From NCBI GenBank assembly GCA_965603205.1, contig CBFDCC010000001.1:124001-188000 (forward strand): 64,000 nt of DNA. The letters run 5' to 3'. Both the position numbers and the translations under genes were made by a program. Positions 45,588-54,204 of the stretch are shown here, piece by piece. A model generated the notes under the pieces. It was given only the letters and a program-made list of their open reading frames with translations. It searched no databases and had not been told where the DNA came from. This DNA comes from Temperatibacter sp965603205. GTDB taxonomy: Bacteria > Pseudomonadota > Alphaproteobacteria > Sphingomonadales > Kordiimonadaceae. The first letter of the stretch is position 1. Every line of letters starts with the position of its first letter.

Positions 45588-45622
45588 CCAAAAAGGACCT
45601 AGGTATTTCTACCTAAGTCCTT
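45588..45622 (-). terminator. Rho-independent terminator of tRNA-Ala
   Basis: Strong stem AAGGACTTAGGTA / TACCTAGGTCCTT with loop GAAA on the minus strand, followed by TTTTT. It lies 9 bp past the tRNA 3' end. Confidence 0.85.
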
Positions 45623-45630
45623 GATATTAT

Positions 45631-45706
45631 TGGTGGAGCCTAGCGGGATCGAACCGCTGACCTCTTCGCTGCCAGCGAAGCGCTCTCCCAGCTGAGCTAA
45701 GGCCCC
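45631..45706 (-). tRNA. tRNA-Ala, anticodon GGC
   Basis: 76 nt on the minus strand with encoded CCA. Acceptor GGGGCCT pairs with AGGCTCC (G-U allowed), D-arm GCTCAGCTGGGAGAGC, anticodon arm CTTCG-CTGGCAG-CGAAG giving GGC, and T-arm with GGTTCGATCCC. The accessory island lies on its 3' side, a common integration position. Confidence 0.95.
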
Positions 45707-45730
45707 TTAATCTAAGTCGCCTTAGATTAA
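45707..45730. repeat. perfect 10-bp inverted repeat between tRNA-Ala and the zinc-ribbon gene
   Basis: TTAATCTAAG / CTTAGATTAA with loop TCGC. No T-run on either side. It may act as a processing or termination signal for the TIGR02300 gene, whose stop is 13 bp away. Confidence 0.6.
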
Positions 45731-45742
45731 GAATGGGTCTGA

Positions 45743-46069
45743 CTAAGCGTCGTCGCTAGAAAGCGTTGTATCAACCATGCCAGACACTTCTGCGTCATCA
45801 TCATCGTCAAGACTAACATCGCCAAGAGGGTTTTCGCCGTCGTCATCATTGCTATCAGCAACGGCCACGATTGCGTCTTCGCTCTCTTCGTCGTCTTCCT
45901 CTTCTTCTTCTTTTTCAACAACGATAGGCTGCTTAGTCTTTAAAACAGGCTCGGGAACCCACGACGTGCCGCACTCGATGCATACACATGGGTTGTTTTT
46001 TGTTAGGTCGTAAAAACGTTCACTACATTTTGGGCATGTACGTTTTGTGCCCCATTCAGCTTTTGCCAC
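45743..46069 (-). CDS. TIGR02300-family zinc-ribbon acidic protein
   Basis: 108 residues. N-terminal zinc ribbon (CPKC at 12-15, and CVCIEC with Cys 28/30/33) containing the family mark FYDL, followed by a very acidic low-complexity tail (EEEEEDDEESED, DDDDD). A small protein of unknown role found near aroA in alphaproteobacteria. Confidence 0.88.
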   Translation of the reverse strand: MAKAEWGTKRTCPKCSERFYDLTKNNPCVCIECGTSWVPEPVLKTKQPIVVEKEEEEEDDEESEDAIVAVADSNDDDGENPLGDVSLDDDDDAEVSGMVDTTLSSDDA

Positions 46070-46212
46070 TGTTCTCTCCTTACGATCTGTGCTTTATGTC
46101 GGCACGAATTATGCTAAACATTATGCAAAGAATTTGGCGCACCATTGCCATGATCAGCAAAGAATGTCAAAGCTTTTGCGCTTAACAAATTATATAGAAG
46201 GATTTTCTCTCA

Positions 46213-47571
46213 GTGTCACGCGAAGTTTCATCTCATTTAAACAGCCTAAAAGCCTCAATCGGTAACCCGCTAAAAGGCGACATCCACGTGCCGGGCGACA
46301 AGTCTATTTCTCATCGCGCCTTGATGCTGTCGGCGCTGGCAGTGGGGGAAAGTCGGGTAAGAGGATTACTCGAGGGCGAGGATGTTCTGGCTACGGCTGA
46401 GGCTATGCGGGCGATGGGGGCAACCATCAAGCGCAGTGATGATGGCGAGTGGTATATAAACGGCGTTGGGGTTGGTGGCTTGATGGAACCTGATGATGTG
46501 ATTGATCTGGGCAATAGCGGTACCAGCGCGCGATTGATTATGGGGTTGATTGCCTCTCATGATATTACCGTGACCTTCACGGGGGACGGATCGTTAAGGG
46601 GGCGCCCGATGAAACGGGTTATCACACCGTTATCGGCTATTGGCGCAACATTTATGGCGCGTGAGGATACGTATTTGCCGCTAACGATGCGCGGCGCGAC
46701 TGATTCGCATCCCATAGACTATGCAACACCCGTTGCCAGCGCGCAGGTAAAATCATCGGTCTTGCTGGCGGGGTTAAACACGCCCGGCATTACCACGGTG
46801 CGCGAAAAGGTGGCAACGCGTGATCATACAGAGCGCATGCTGACGGCAATGGGCGCTGAGATTGAAACTATTGAAGACGGCGAAGGTCGCGTGATTAAGC
46901 TAGTAGGTCAGCCAGAGCTTAACCCCATTGATCTGGATGTGCCGGGTGATATCTCATCTGCGGCTTTTCTTTTGGTGGCGGCGAGCATTGTCCCAGATAG
47001 CGATATTACTATTCGTACTGTGGGGATGAACCCGCTGCGTACGGGCATTATCGACGCGCTGCGCCATATGGGCGCGGATATCACGGTGCTTAACGCGCGC
47101 AATTTGGGCGGCGAGCCTGTGGGCGATCTGCATGTGAAATATTCAGGGTTAAACGGCGTGGACGGCGTGCCAGTTGATGCCAGCACCATGATCGACGAAT
47201 TCCCCGTGTTATTTTGCGCGGCGGCAGTGGCAAATGGCAAAAGCACCTTCACAGGGTTAGCGGAAATGCGCGTCAAAGAATCAGACCGTATTGCCGTGAT
47301 GGCTAAGGGGTTAATCCAGTGCGGTGTCAAGGTGACAGAGCTGGAAGACGGCTTAATCATTGAGGGCGCTGGCGGTGCGATCATCGGCCAAAGCGCAGGG
47401 GATGGTGATGCCATTGAAACCCATCTTGATCACCGTATCGCCATGAGCTTTACAGTATTAGGCCAGATGGCGACATCACCAATCACCATTGATGACGCCA
47501 GCCCGATTAACACCAGTTTCCCTGGGTTTACAGGTTTAATGACGGGCCTTGGTGCCAATGTAACCCGATGA
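46213..47571 (+). CDS. aroA: 3-phosphoshikimate 1-carboxyvinyltransferase (EPSP synthase)
   Basis: 452 residues starting at GTG 46213, with AAGGA about 10 bases before. Sixth step of the shikimate pathway. Visible: GDKSISHRALML (phosphate/PEP Lys-Ser), LGNSGTSARLIMG, SLRGRPMKRV, ASAQVKSSVLLAGL, MRVKESDRI and DHRIAMSF. Its stop overlaps the next gene by ATGA. Confidence 0.95.
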   Translation: MSREVSSHLNSLKASIGNPLKGDIHVPGDKSISHRALMLSALAVGESRVRGLLEGEDVLATAEAMRAMGATIKRSDDGEWYINGVGVGGLMEPDDVIDLGNSGTSARLIMGLIASHDITVTFTGDGSLRGRPMKRVITPLSAIGATFMAREDTYLPLTMRGATDSHPIDYATPVASAQVKSSVLLAGLNTPGITTVREKVATRDHTERMLTAMGAEIETIEDGEGRVIKLVGQPELNPIDLDVPGDISSAAFLLVAASIVPDSDITIRTVGMNPLRTGIIDALRHMGADITVLNARNLGGEPVGDLHVKYSGLNGVDGVPVDASTMIDEFPVLFCAAAVANGKSTFTGLAEMRVKESDRIAVMAKGLIQCGVKVTELEDGLIIEGAGGAIIGQSAGDGDAIETHLDHRIAMSFTVLGQMATSPITIDDASPINTSFPGFTGLMTGLGANVTR

Positions 47572-48254
47572 TTGAACTTTCTCTACTCGATCTGTCTATA
47601 GCCTTCATGCCAGTTGCGCTGGTATTGGTGATACTGGCTAGATGGCAGATGAAGGTGGGGGAAAGCGTTTACGGCTTTACGCGTATGCTGGCGCAGCTGT
47701 TAATTGTTGGGTATTTTTTAAATTATTTATTTGCTGTAAATGAGGGCTGGATCATCATTGCGGTCCTATCCGTTATGGTTTTCGCCTCGAGCTTTATTGC
47801 CTTGCGTAGTCTAGAAAAGCCTTGGGGGCGGCTATTTGCTTATGCATGTATTTCCATCCTATTAGGCGGTGGTTTTACCCTGATTATCATAACACAAGGC
47901 GTATTGGGATTAGACCCTTGGTACGCACCCACCTATGTGATTCCGTTGGCGGGTATGATCTTCGCAGGATCGATGAATGCCATTAGCGTCGCGGCAGAGC
48001 GTCTGCAATCTGAACTAAAGGCTGGTAAAGACTATAGCACCGCGCGACCCATCGCCCTGAATGCTGGCTTGATTCCGATTACCAATTCACTGTTTGCGGT
48101 GGGGCTTGTCTCGTTGCCCGGCATGATGACGGGCCAAATACTATCAGGTATTGATCCGCTGATTGCCGTGCGCTATCAAATTATGGTCATGTGTATGATG
48201 TATGCCTCTGCGGGCCTATCGGCCAGTTGTTTTTTATGGTTGCGCAGACCTTAA
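47568..48254 (+). CDS. FetB-like (UPF0014) ABC permease
   Basis: 228 residues with about seven membrane helices and the family block WYAPTYVIPLAGMIFAGSMN, SVAAERL, then GLVSLPGMMTGQILSG. In E. coli FetB pairs with ATPase FetA to export iron. No ATPase gene is adjacent here, and the protein is somewhat short (~255 usual). Overlapping aroA suggests co-transcription rather than a dedicated transporter operon. Confidence 0.82.
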   Translation: MIELSLLDLSIAFMPVALVLVILARWQMKVGESVYGFTRMLAQLLIVGYFLNYLFAVNEGWIIIAVLSVMVFASSFIALRSLEKPWGRLFAYACISILLGGGFTLIIITQGVLGLDPWYAPTYVIPLAGMIFAGSMNAISVAAERLQSELKAGKDYSTARPIALNAGLIPITNSLFAVGLVSLPGMMTGQILSGIDPLIAVRYQIMVMCMMYASAGLSASCFLWLRRP

Positions 48255-48350
48255 TGCGTAGTTCTGATTTCAGCAGCAATGGCAAGACATAAACGACATC
48301 TATATAACTAGCTTTGTAGGTCATTACAGTCTCATGTTTGAAAACAAATT

Positions 48351-48434
48351 GTCACCCTGAACTTGTTTCAGGGTCCATTCTTGAAGTAGTAGGACTGTTA
48401 GACAAATGGATGCTGAAATAAATTCAGCATGACG
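48351..48434. repeat. REP-like double palindrome
   Basis: Two stem-loops in tandem: CCCTGAA-cttg-TTTCAGGG (48355-48373) and ATGCTGAA-ataaa-TTCAGCAT (48410-48430). Of the kind dispersed in many alphaproteobacterial genomes. It ends 14 bp before the GIY-YIG gene. Confidence 0.75.
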
Positions 48435-48447
48435 GTAGGGGGAATGC

Positions 48448-48738
48448 ATGAGTAAATATGGCTATACATACATCTTAGCATCGCAGCCTCATGGAACCTT
48501 GTATATTGGTGTAACAAGTGATCTTGTTAAGCGTATGTGGCAGCATAGGGAAGGCGTTGTAGAGGGCTTCACGAAAGATCACACAGTCCATAGTCTTGTC
48601 TATTTCGAGCAATTTGAAATGATAACAGATGCCATCGCGTATGAGAAAAAGTTGAAGAATTGGCATCGAGATTGGAAAATAAATTTGATCGAAAGAGACA
48701 ACCCCAAATGGGATGATCTCTCAAATGGCCTTGTTTAA
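48448..48738 (+). CDS. GIY-YIG nuclease-domain small protein (UPF0213 type)
   Basis: 96 residues, a single GIY-YIG domain: YTYILASQPHGTLYIGVTSDL (the YIG half), then RMWQHREG, LVYFEQFEM, AIAYEKKLKNWHRDWKINLIE with the conserved Glu/Lys. Function of these stand-alone proteins is unclear. It sits next to a REP-like element, a recurrent pairing. It overlaps the convergent VOC gene by 4 bases. Confidence 0.9.
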   Translation: MSKYGYTYILASQPHGTLYIGVTSDLVKRMWQHREGVVEGFTKDHTVHSLVYFEQFEMITDAIAYEKKLKNWHRDWKINLIERDNPKWDDLSNGLV

Positions 48739-49265
48739 GGCGTCTCGCCTTTAAATTCAGCGAAGGTGACGATGGTGCCATCAGGGACGGTATAGCCAAC
48801 CTCAGTAGAACCATAGAATGTCTCACGCCGCGGCATAGTGATTTTGTAATCAGATAGGGCTTGTTGGATGGCATTAATATCAGCGACTTTAAGGAATAGA
48901 ACAACAGGGCTGGCTGTAAAATCTATGCCCTTAAATAAATCCATATCAGCAGCTAAGCTGGCAACGGACTGCATCATGAATTGATGTGTGCCATCGGTTA
49001 AAACCGCAAAACCGAGTGGGCCAGATCCGCCGGGACCATCAAGCGGTACACTTTCAACAACTTTAAAGCCAACCGCGCCCCAAAAATCAATAGAGGGCTC
49101 AATATCCTTTACAATAATATTGACGTTAAGTTCTGTGATCATAGCCATGTTTTTTCCCTCTAGTGTATCCTGTGATTTTTCTTGTGCAAAAGTCAGTGTA
49201 GTCACAATCAGCGTGATGACAAGACAGGCTGCAAAGTTGGTGATAAAATTACGAATATAAAACAT
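48735..49265 (-). CDS. exported VOC-fold (glyoxalase-like) protein
   Basis: 176 residues from ATG 49265 (AAAAGGGG 7 bases before). Signal peptide about 1-28 (FAACLVITLIVTTLTFAQ), unusual for VOC proteins. VOC modules: NVNIIVKDIEPSIDFWGAVGFKVVE and EVGYTVPDGTIVTFAEF. Glyoxalase/dioxygenase/resistance superfamily; metal ligands are not fully clear. An internal ATG (MAMITELNVN) could give a cytoplasmic form. Confidence 0.8.
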   Translation of the reverse strand: MFYIRNFITNFAACLVITLIVTTLTFAQEKSQDTLEGKNMAMITELNVNIIVKDIEPSIDFWGAVGFKVVESVPLDGPGGSGPLGFAVLTDGTHQFMMQSVASLAADMDLFKGIDFTASPVVLFLKVADINAIQQALSDYKITMPRRETFYGSTEVGYTVPDGTIVTFAEFKGETP

Positions 49266-49376
49266 ATATGTTCCCCTTTTGTTCATGTATAGACCTTAAC
49301 CCCTATTATGTCAAGCGTTGCGCTTGGCGGGACCTGTGCGTATAAGCGACTCACATGAATTTATGAGGTGATTCGG

Positions 49377-50012
49377 ATGATAATTGCGATTGATGGTCCT
49401 GCGGCAGCGGGAAAAGGTACTTTGGCAAAGCGGTTGGCAGCAGAATTTGATTATGCCTATTTAGACACAGGCGCACTATATCGCGCCGTGGGTCTAAAGA
49501 TGCTGCGCGCGGGCGAGAACAGATCAAATGTAGCGCTTGCCGCCGCGGCCTCATCAGATCTTGATCCCGCGTTATTTGGTGATCCTGCCCTGCGTCATGA
49601 GGATACAGCCTCAGCCGCGTCTGAGGTGGCCGTTATTCCCGAGGTTCGCGCTAACCTGTTGGAATTTCAGCGTAATTATGCTATTAATCCACCAGAAGGC
49701 AAAGCGGGTGCTGTGCTAGATGGCCGTGATATTGGCACGGTTGTTTGCCCTAACGCCCCTGTCAAATTATATATTACTGCCAGCCCTGAGGAGCGCGCAC
49801 GCAGGCGCACTGCCGAGATGGAAGGGCGCGGCGAGGTCATTGATTACGCTGATATCTTAGCCGATGTTAAGGCCCGCGATGATCGTGATATGAACCGTCA
49901 AAATGCGCCTTTGGTACCGCATAAAAATGCGCTCTTGCTAGATACCACAAAATTGGATATAGACGCCGTGTTTTTAAGGGCAACGGCATTGGTGCGCGAG
50001 CATCTGGTTTAA
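49377..50012 (+). CDS. cmk: cytidylate kinase
   Basis: 211 residues from ATG 49377 (GAGGTG six bases before; the GTG at 49368 lies inside that site). Phosphorylates CMP/dCMP. Motifs: P-loop IDGPAAAGKGTLAKRL, YLDTGALYRAVG, DGRDIGTVVCP and the Arg-rich lid SPEERARRRTAEM. Upstream of rpsA, as in most alphaproteobacteria. Confidence 0.96.
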   Translation: MIIAIDGPAAAGKGTLAKRLAAEFDYAYLDTGALYRAVGLKMLRAGENRSNVALAAAASSDLDPALFGDPALRHEDTASAASEVAVIPEVRANLLEFQRNYAINPPEGKAGAVLDGRDIGTVVCPNAPVKLYITASPEERARRRTAEMEGRGEVIDYADILADVKARDDRDMNRQNAPLVPHKNALLLDTTKLDIDAVFLRATALVREHLV

Positions 50013-50120
50013 TTGCCCCAATATAGCTGAAGATGCTCATTAGAGTGACCCTAATTTGCTTGATTTTTCCTCAAAGGGGAGAGTGGAGCGAAATGGGTGA
50101 TTTTTGATGTGTGTTAGAGG

Positions 50121-50194
50121 CTTCTACTAAAAAGAAAGCCACAGATAGTCTGTGTCTAAAAAATAGTAGAAGAAGACCGTCGGAGCCAACCGAC
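50121..50194 (+). promoter_or_regulatory. structured rpsA leader (candidate autoregulatory RNA)
   Basis: In the 250-bp cmk-rpsA gap. Outer stem CTTCTACTA (50121-50129) / TAGTAGAAG (50164-50172), inner hairpin CACAGA-tag-TCTGTG (50140-50154), then a hairpin GTCGG-agccaa-CCGAC (50179-50194). Ribosomal protein S1 represses its own mRNA in E. coli; whether this fold does so here is a guess. Confidence 0.45.
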
Positions 50195-50262
50195 TGGCAC
50201 AAAAAATATTGAGGGTTCGCCACACATATGTTTGGTCAATCCTGTCTTGAAAGGACAAATGC

Positions 50263-51960
50263 ATGAACGATTTCTCGCCATCTCGCGATGATTTTGAGGC
50301 TCTATTAAATGAGTCTATGGCCGGAGCCGAAGAAGGTTTTGAAGGCCGCGTAGTAACTGGTACTGTTGTATCTATAGAAAATGATTTCGCCATTGTTGAT
50401 ATCGGACTTAAAGCTGAAGGCCGCGTTGCACTAAAAGAATTTGCAAGCGCTGGACAAAAAGCTGAAGTTGCCGCTGGCGATACAATTGAAGTTTATGTTG
50501 ACCGTGTTGAGAACGCCATGGGCGAAGCAATACTGTCACGCGATAAGGCCCGCCGCGAAGAAGCATGGACCGAACTTGAAAAAGCATTCGGTGATGATCA
50601 GCGCGTTGACGGCGTTATCTTTGGTCGTGTTAAAGGTGGTTTCACTGTTGATCTGAACGGCGCTGTTGCGTTCCTTCCTGGTTCACAAGTTGATATCCGC
50701 CCAATCCGCGACGTAACACCGCTGATGAATATTTCTCAGCCTTTCCAAATCCTAAAAATGGACCGTCGCCGTGGTAACATCGTTGTTTCACGCCGCGCTG
50801 TTATGGAAGAAGCACGCGCCGAGCAACGCGCTGAGCTTATGGGCAAGGTAGAAGAAGGTGATACAGTTGATGGTGTGGTTAAGAACATCACTGATTATGG
50901 TGCATTCGTAGATCTAGGCGGCATTGACGGCCTACTACACGTAACTGACATCAGCTGGCGTCGTGTGAACCACCCTAATGAAATCCTTACACTTGGCGAG
51001 ACTGTTAAAGTTCAGATCGTTCGCATCAATCCAGAGACTCAGCGTATCTCTCTTGGTATGAAGCAACTAGAATCTGATCCATGGGAAGGCATTGAAGCTA
51101 AATACCCAATCGGTTCTAAGTTCACTGGTAGTGTAACAAATATCACTGATTATGGCGCTTTTGTTGAAATGGAATCAGGCGTTGAAGGTCTTGTTCACGT
51201 TTCAGAAATGTCATGGGTTAAGAAAAACGTTCATCCTGGTAAGATCGTATCAACTTCACAAGAAGTTGAAGTGATGGTTCTTGACGTTGACGCAAGCAAG
51301 CGTCGTATCAGTCTTGGTCTTAAGCAGTGTGGCGATAATCCATGGGAAGCATTCTCTGCTAAAGCTCCACAAGGTACAGAGATCGAAGGCGAAATCAAAA
51401 ACATCACTGAGTTCGGTCTGTTTATCGGCCTTGACGGTGAAGTTGATGGTATGGTTCACCTTTCTGACCTTAACTGGGAAAAGTCTGGCGAAGAAGCTAT
51501 CGCTGATTATAAGAAGGGCGACATGGTTAAAGCTGTTGTTCTTGACGTTGACACAACAAAAGAACGCATCAGCCTAGGCATCAAGCAGCTTAGCGGTGAT
51601 CCTTTTGCTAATGTTAAAGGCAAGAAAAAAGGCGAGACCGTTACTTGTGTTGTTAGAGAAATCAACGAAAATGGTATCGAAGTTGAAGTTGGCGAAGGTA
51701 GCAATGTAACAAGCTTCATCCGTCGCAGCGACCTAGCGCGTGATCGTAATGATCAACGCTCTGACCGTTTCTCTGTTGGTGATAAAGTTGACGCACTGGT
51801 TACTGGTGTTGATAGCAAGTCACGTCGTGTGAACCTTTCAATTAAGGCTCTTGAAATCTCTGAAGAGAAAGCTGCTGTAGAACAATATGGTTCAACAGAC
51901 TCTGGCGCATCTCTTGGTGATATTCTTGGTGCAGCTCTTAATAAAGGCAAAAGCGAGTAA
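50263..51960 (+). CDS. rpsA: 30S ribosomal protein S1
   Basis: 565 residues, six S1 RNA-binding repeats (e.g. GVVKNITDYGAFVDLGGIDG, GSVTNITDYGAFVEMESGVE, GEIKNITEFGLFIGLDGEVD). Binds mRNA and brings it to the ribosome. AAAGGA before the ATG. Followed by a strong terminator. Confidence 0.97.
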   Translation: MNDFSPSRDDFEALLNESMAGAEEGFEGRVVTGTVVSIENDFAIVDIGLKAEGRVALKEFASAGQKAEVAAGDTIEVYVDRVENAMGEAILSRDKARREEAWTELEKAFGDDQRVDGVIFGRVKGGFTVDLNGAVAFLPGSQVDIRPIRDVTPLMNISQPFQILKMDRRRGNIVVSRRAVMEEARAEQRAELMGKVEEGDTVDGVVKNITDYGAFVDLGGIDGLLHVTDISWRRVNHPNEILTLGETVKVQIVRINPETQRISLGMKQLESDPWEGIEAKYPIGSKFTGSVTNITDYGAFVEMESGVEGLVHVSEMSWVKKNVHPGKIVSTSQEVEVMVLDVDASKRRISLGLKQCGDNPWEAFSAKAPQGTEIEGEIKNITEFGLFIGLDGEVDGMVHLSDLNWEKSGEEAIADYKKGDMVKAVVLDVDTTKERISLGIKQLSGDPFANVKGKKKGETVTCVVREINENGIEVEVGEGSNVTSFIRRSDLARDRNDQRSDRFSVGDKVDALVTGVDSKSRRVNLSIKALEISEEKAAVEQYGSTDSGASLGDILGAALNKGKSE

Positions 51961-51990
51961 GATTTCTTACTGCCGCTAAACAAAAATAGA

Positions 51991-52022
51991 AAAGGGCTGG
52001 TCTTGTATCAGCCCTTTTTTTT
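51991..52022 (+). terminator. rpsA terminator
   Basis: AAAGGGCTG / CAGCCCTTT-type stem with a 9-nt loop, followed by a run of eight T. It lies about 30 bp after the rpsA stop. Confidence 0.92.
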
Positions 52023-52024
52023 AT

Positions 52025-52242
52025 CCGCTCAAGCGCCGCTCGTGGCTTTCCTCGCATTAGCTCGGCCTCGCGGTCGCTCGGTACGTTCGTAATATGCTCA
52101 CTACAAAAATGGATACAGCTTGGCGTAAACGCCTGCTGCGCAAATCTGCCTGCGCGGGAATGACGAAATAATTAGGCGCAGCCGTACCGACTAAGCAGAA
52201 GGCCGAGCTAATGCGAGGATAGCTTTAGTGGCGCTTGAACGG
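52025..52242. repeat. composite inverted-repeat element (MITE/REP-like)
   Basis: A 61-bp arm at 52025-52085 and its near-complete reverse complement at 52183-52242, about 97 bp apart. The inner part holds a fragment of the common CTGCGCGGGAATGACG palindrome. No ORF. The arm is a member of the family also seen at 53141, 54052, 54125 and 54598. Confidence 0.8.
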
Positions 52243-52499
52243 CTACATATTCAAGAATCACTTGCTATTCTCCATGTGATTCTTCCCGTCATAGTCTCAA
52301 AGAGTTTGATTTTTTATCGCAGTTTCCAGCCTAAAGATGACAATTTTGTACCTAAAAGGTAAGGAAAACATAAAAAACGCCTGTTTTTTTAACGACTTAC
52401 TTGACGTGCGGCTATTCCTTTGGCAACCTCCTGTCAACGAACGGGCTATTATTATAGCTGGTGGAAAAATCTAATAGACGGTCGCACGGGAGAATCCAG

Positions 52500-52778
52500 A
52501 TGATTAAATCTGAACTGATCAATAAAATTGCTGATGCTAACCCCCATCTTTACCACCGTGATGTGGAACGTATCGTCTCAACTATATTTGAAGAAGTGAC
52601 GGGCGCGCTATCACGTGGTGACCGTGTTGAGCTTCGTGGTTTTGGTGCTTTTTCCGTTAAACAACGTGCAGCGCGCACAGGTCGCAACCCGCGCACGGGT
52701 GATCAAGTTGAAGTTGGTGCTAAGTCTGTGCCTTACTTTAAAACAGGTAAAGAGCTGCGTGACCGTTTAAACGACTAG
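52500..52778 (+). CDS. ihfB: integration host factor subunit beta
   Basis: 92 residues from ATG 52500 (GGGAGA before it; the frame extends upstream without a good start). HU/IHF fold with KSELINKIADANPHL, GDRVELRGFGAFSVKQR and the minor-groove arm RTGRNPRTGDQVEV. Bends DNA as a heterodimer with IhfA. The cmk-rpsA-ihfB order is conserved. Confidence 0.95.
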   Translation: MIKSELINKIADANPHLYHRDVERIVSTIFEEVTGALSRGDRVELRGFGAFSVKQRAARTGRNPRTGDQVEVGAKSVPYFKTGKELRDRLND

Positions 52779-52814
52779 GCTGATACTCTTACATTAAATT
52801 ACATAGGCATAGAT

Positions 52815-53156
52815 ATGTTGGCAAAGCTTATTAGCAGACTATTTTGGCTGCTTTTGGCCGCATTGTTGATTGTCTTTTCTATTGCCAATCGTCAGCCTGT
52901 TGATCTGCATATCCCTTTAACTGATTTTATTATACCGCTCAGGGCTTTTTGGTTGCTGTTTGCGGGTATTATCATTGGGGTTCTGCTCGCTGGCTCTATC
53001 AGCGGATGGATGCGACTGAAGGGTTTTGTCGAGGTGCGTAAATCCACCCGCGAAGTTGATAGGCTTAAAGAGCAGATGGATGCTATGAGTGAGGATGCAG
53101 GCGCCGAGCGATCTATCGCTAATCAAGTTGACTCTACCCCGTTCAAGCGTCACTAA
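52815..53156 (+). CDS. LapA-domain (DUF1049) membrane protein
   Basis: 113 residues: two membrane helices (about 6-25 and 43-65), then a cytoplasmic helical tail. Similar to LapA, linked to LPS transport assembly or turnover. Its last codons (PFKRH then TAA) lie inside a dispersed repeat starting at 53141, so the natural C-terminus was altered by the repeat. Confidence 0.85.
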   Translation: MLAKLISRLFWLLLAALLIVFSIANRQPVDLHIPLTDFIIPLRAFWLLFAGIIIGVLLAGSISGWMRLKGFVEVRKSTREVDRLKEQMDAMSEDAGAERSIANQVDSTPFKRH

Positions 53157-53275
53157 GGCTTATCCTCGCATTAGCTCGGCCCAGACTTAAGATTTGGGTC
53201 ATTCGGTACGCTCACAGGTTCGCTATAGTAAACCCGTTCGTACTGAGCCTGTCGAAGTATCGGTACGGCCTCGCC
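53141..53275. repeat. dispersed repeat copy plus REP-like sequence
   Basis: 53141-53210 is a copy of the GTTCAAGCG...GGTACG family. 53234-53267 contains the widespread CGTACTGAGCCTGTCGAAGT palindromic repeat. It fills the gap between the lapA-like gene and pyrF. Confidence 0.75.
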
Positions 53276-53329
53276 TATTGTATGATGGTTTCTTTTGCGC
53301 TATTGATGCAGGAAATTAGGAGATCACTT

Positions 53330-54046
53330 ATGACCATCGAAGCCAAAAATAGGATTTATGTTGCCTTAGACACCACTGATGTAGCGCATGCTAAAAATTT
53401 AGCAGCTGATCTTGTTGGCCATGTGGGCGGTGTAAAGCTGGGGTTAGAGTTTTTCTCAGCCTGTGGTGCCGATGGATTTAAAATCATCGCCGAGACGGGC
53501 ATGCCGATCTTCCTTGATCTGAAATTTCACGATATTCCTAATACGGTGGCGGGGGCTATCAGGTCAGTAGCACCGCTTGGGCCACGTATTCTGACGATCC
53601 ATACACAGGGCGGGCCAGAGATGATGCGTCGCGCCGCAGAAACCGCAGCCGAGGAAGCAGACAAGCATGGTCTGGTTAAGCCTGACGTGGTGGGTGTAAC
53701 TATTCTCACCAGCATGGATGACGCAGATATTAATGCCATAGGCGTACCGGGTGTGGTGGCTGATCAAGTCGCACGTCTGGCTGCGCTCGCGGCGGCAAAC
53801 GGCCTTGACGGCATGGTTTGCAGCCCAAAGGAAATAACGCTGGCGCGAGCAGCAACAAACCCCGATTTCAAACTTGTTGTGCCGGGTATTCGCCCTGTTG
53901 GCGCTGCTGTCGGCGATCAAAAACGCGTGATGACACCGTTTGATGCGGTCACGGCTGGCGCTAATGTGTTGGTGATCGGCAGACCAATCACGCAGGCTAA
54001 TGATCCAGTAGCCGCGGCGAAAGCGATAGCCGATAGTTTAAAATAG
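53330..54046 (+). CDS. pyrF: orotidine 5'-phosphate decarboxylase
   Basis: 238 residues from ATG 53330 (TTAGGAG before; the longer frame is not needed). Final step of UMP synthesis. Active-site motif DLKFHDIPNTVAGA with the Asp-Lys-Asp network; VGVTILTSMDD; phosphate loop VVPGIRPVGA and the terminal VIGRPITQANDP. Confidence 0.96.
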   Translation: MTIEAKNRIYVALDTTDVAHAKNLAADLVGHVGGVKLGLEFFSACGADGFKIIAETGMPIFLDLKFHDIPNTVAGAIRSVAPLGPRILTIHTQGGPEMMRRAAETAAEEADKHGLVKPDVVGVTILTSMDDADINAIGVPGVVADQVARLAALAAANGLDGMVCSPKEITLARAATNPDFKLVVPGIRPVGAAVGDQKRVMTPFDAVTAGANVLVIGRPITQANDPVAAAKAIADSLK

Positions 54047-54051
54047 AGATA

Positions 54052-54203
54052 ATAGGGCTATGCCCGTACCGAGCGACTGCGAGGCCGCAGCTTTAGCGAG
54101 GATACAAAGAGAAAAGACTAATAAATAGGGCTATGCCCGTACCGAGCGACTGCGAGGCCGCAGCTTATGCGAGGATACAAAGAGAAAACAGAAAGACTAA
54201 TAA
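54052..54203. repeat. tandem duplication of a dispersed repeat unit
   Basis: Two units, 54052-54124 and 54125-54203, nearly identical over the part ATAGGGCTATGCCCGTACCG and on to GAGGATACAAAGAGAAAA; they differ by one base change, a swapped dinucleotide and a 6-bp insertion. They carry the family arm in inverse orientation and abut the next start codon. Confidence 0.85.
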
Positions 54204-54204
54204 A

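Noticed and set aside
50127..50393. Minus-strand ORF over the rpsA start
   Set aside because: It overlaps rpsA and its leader and has no family resemblance.
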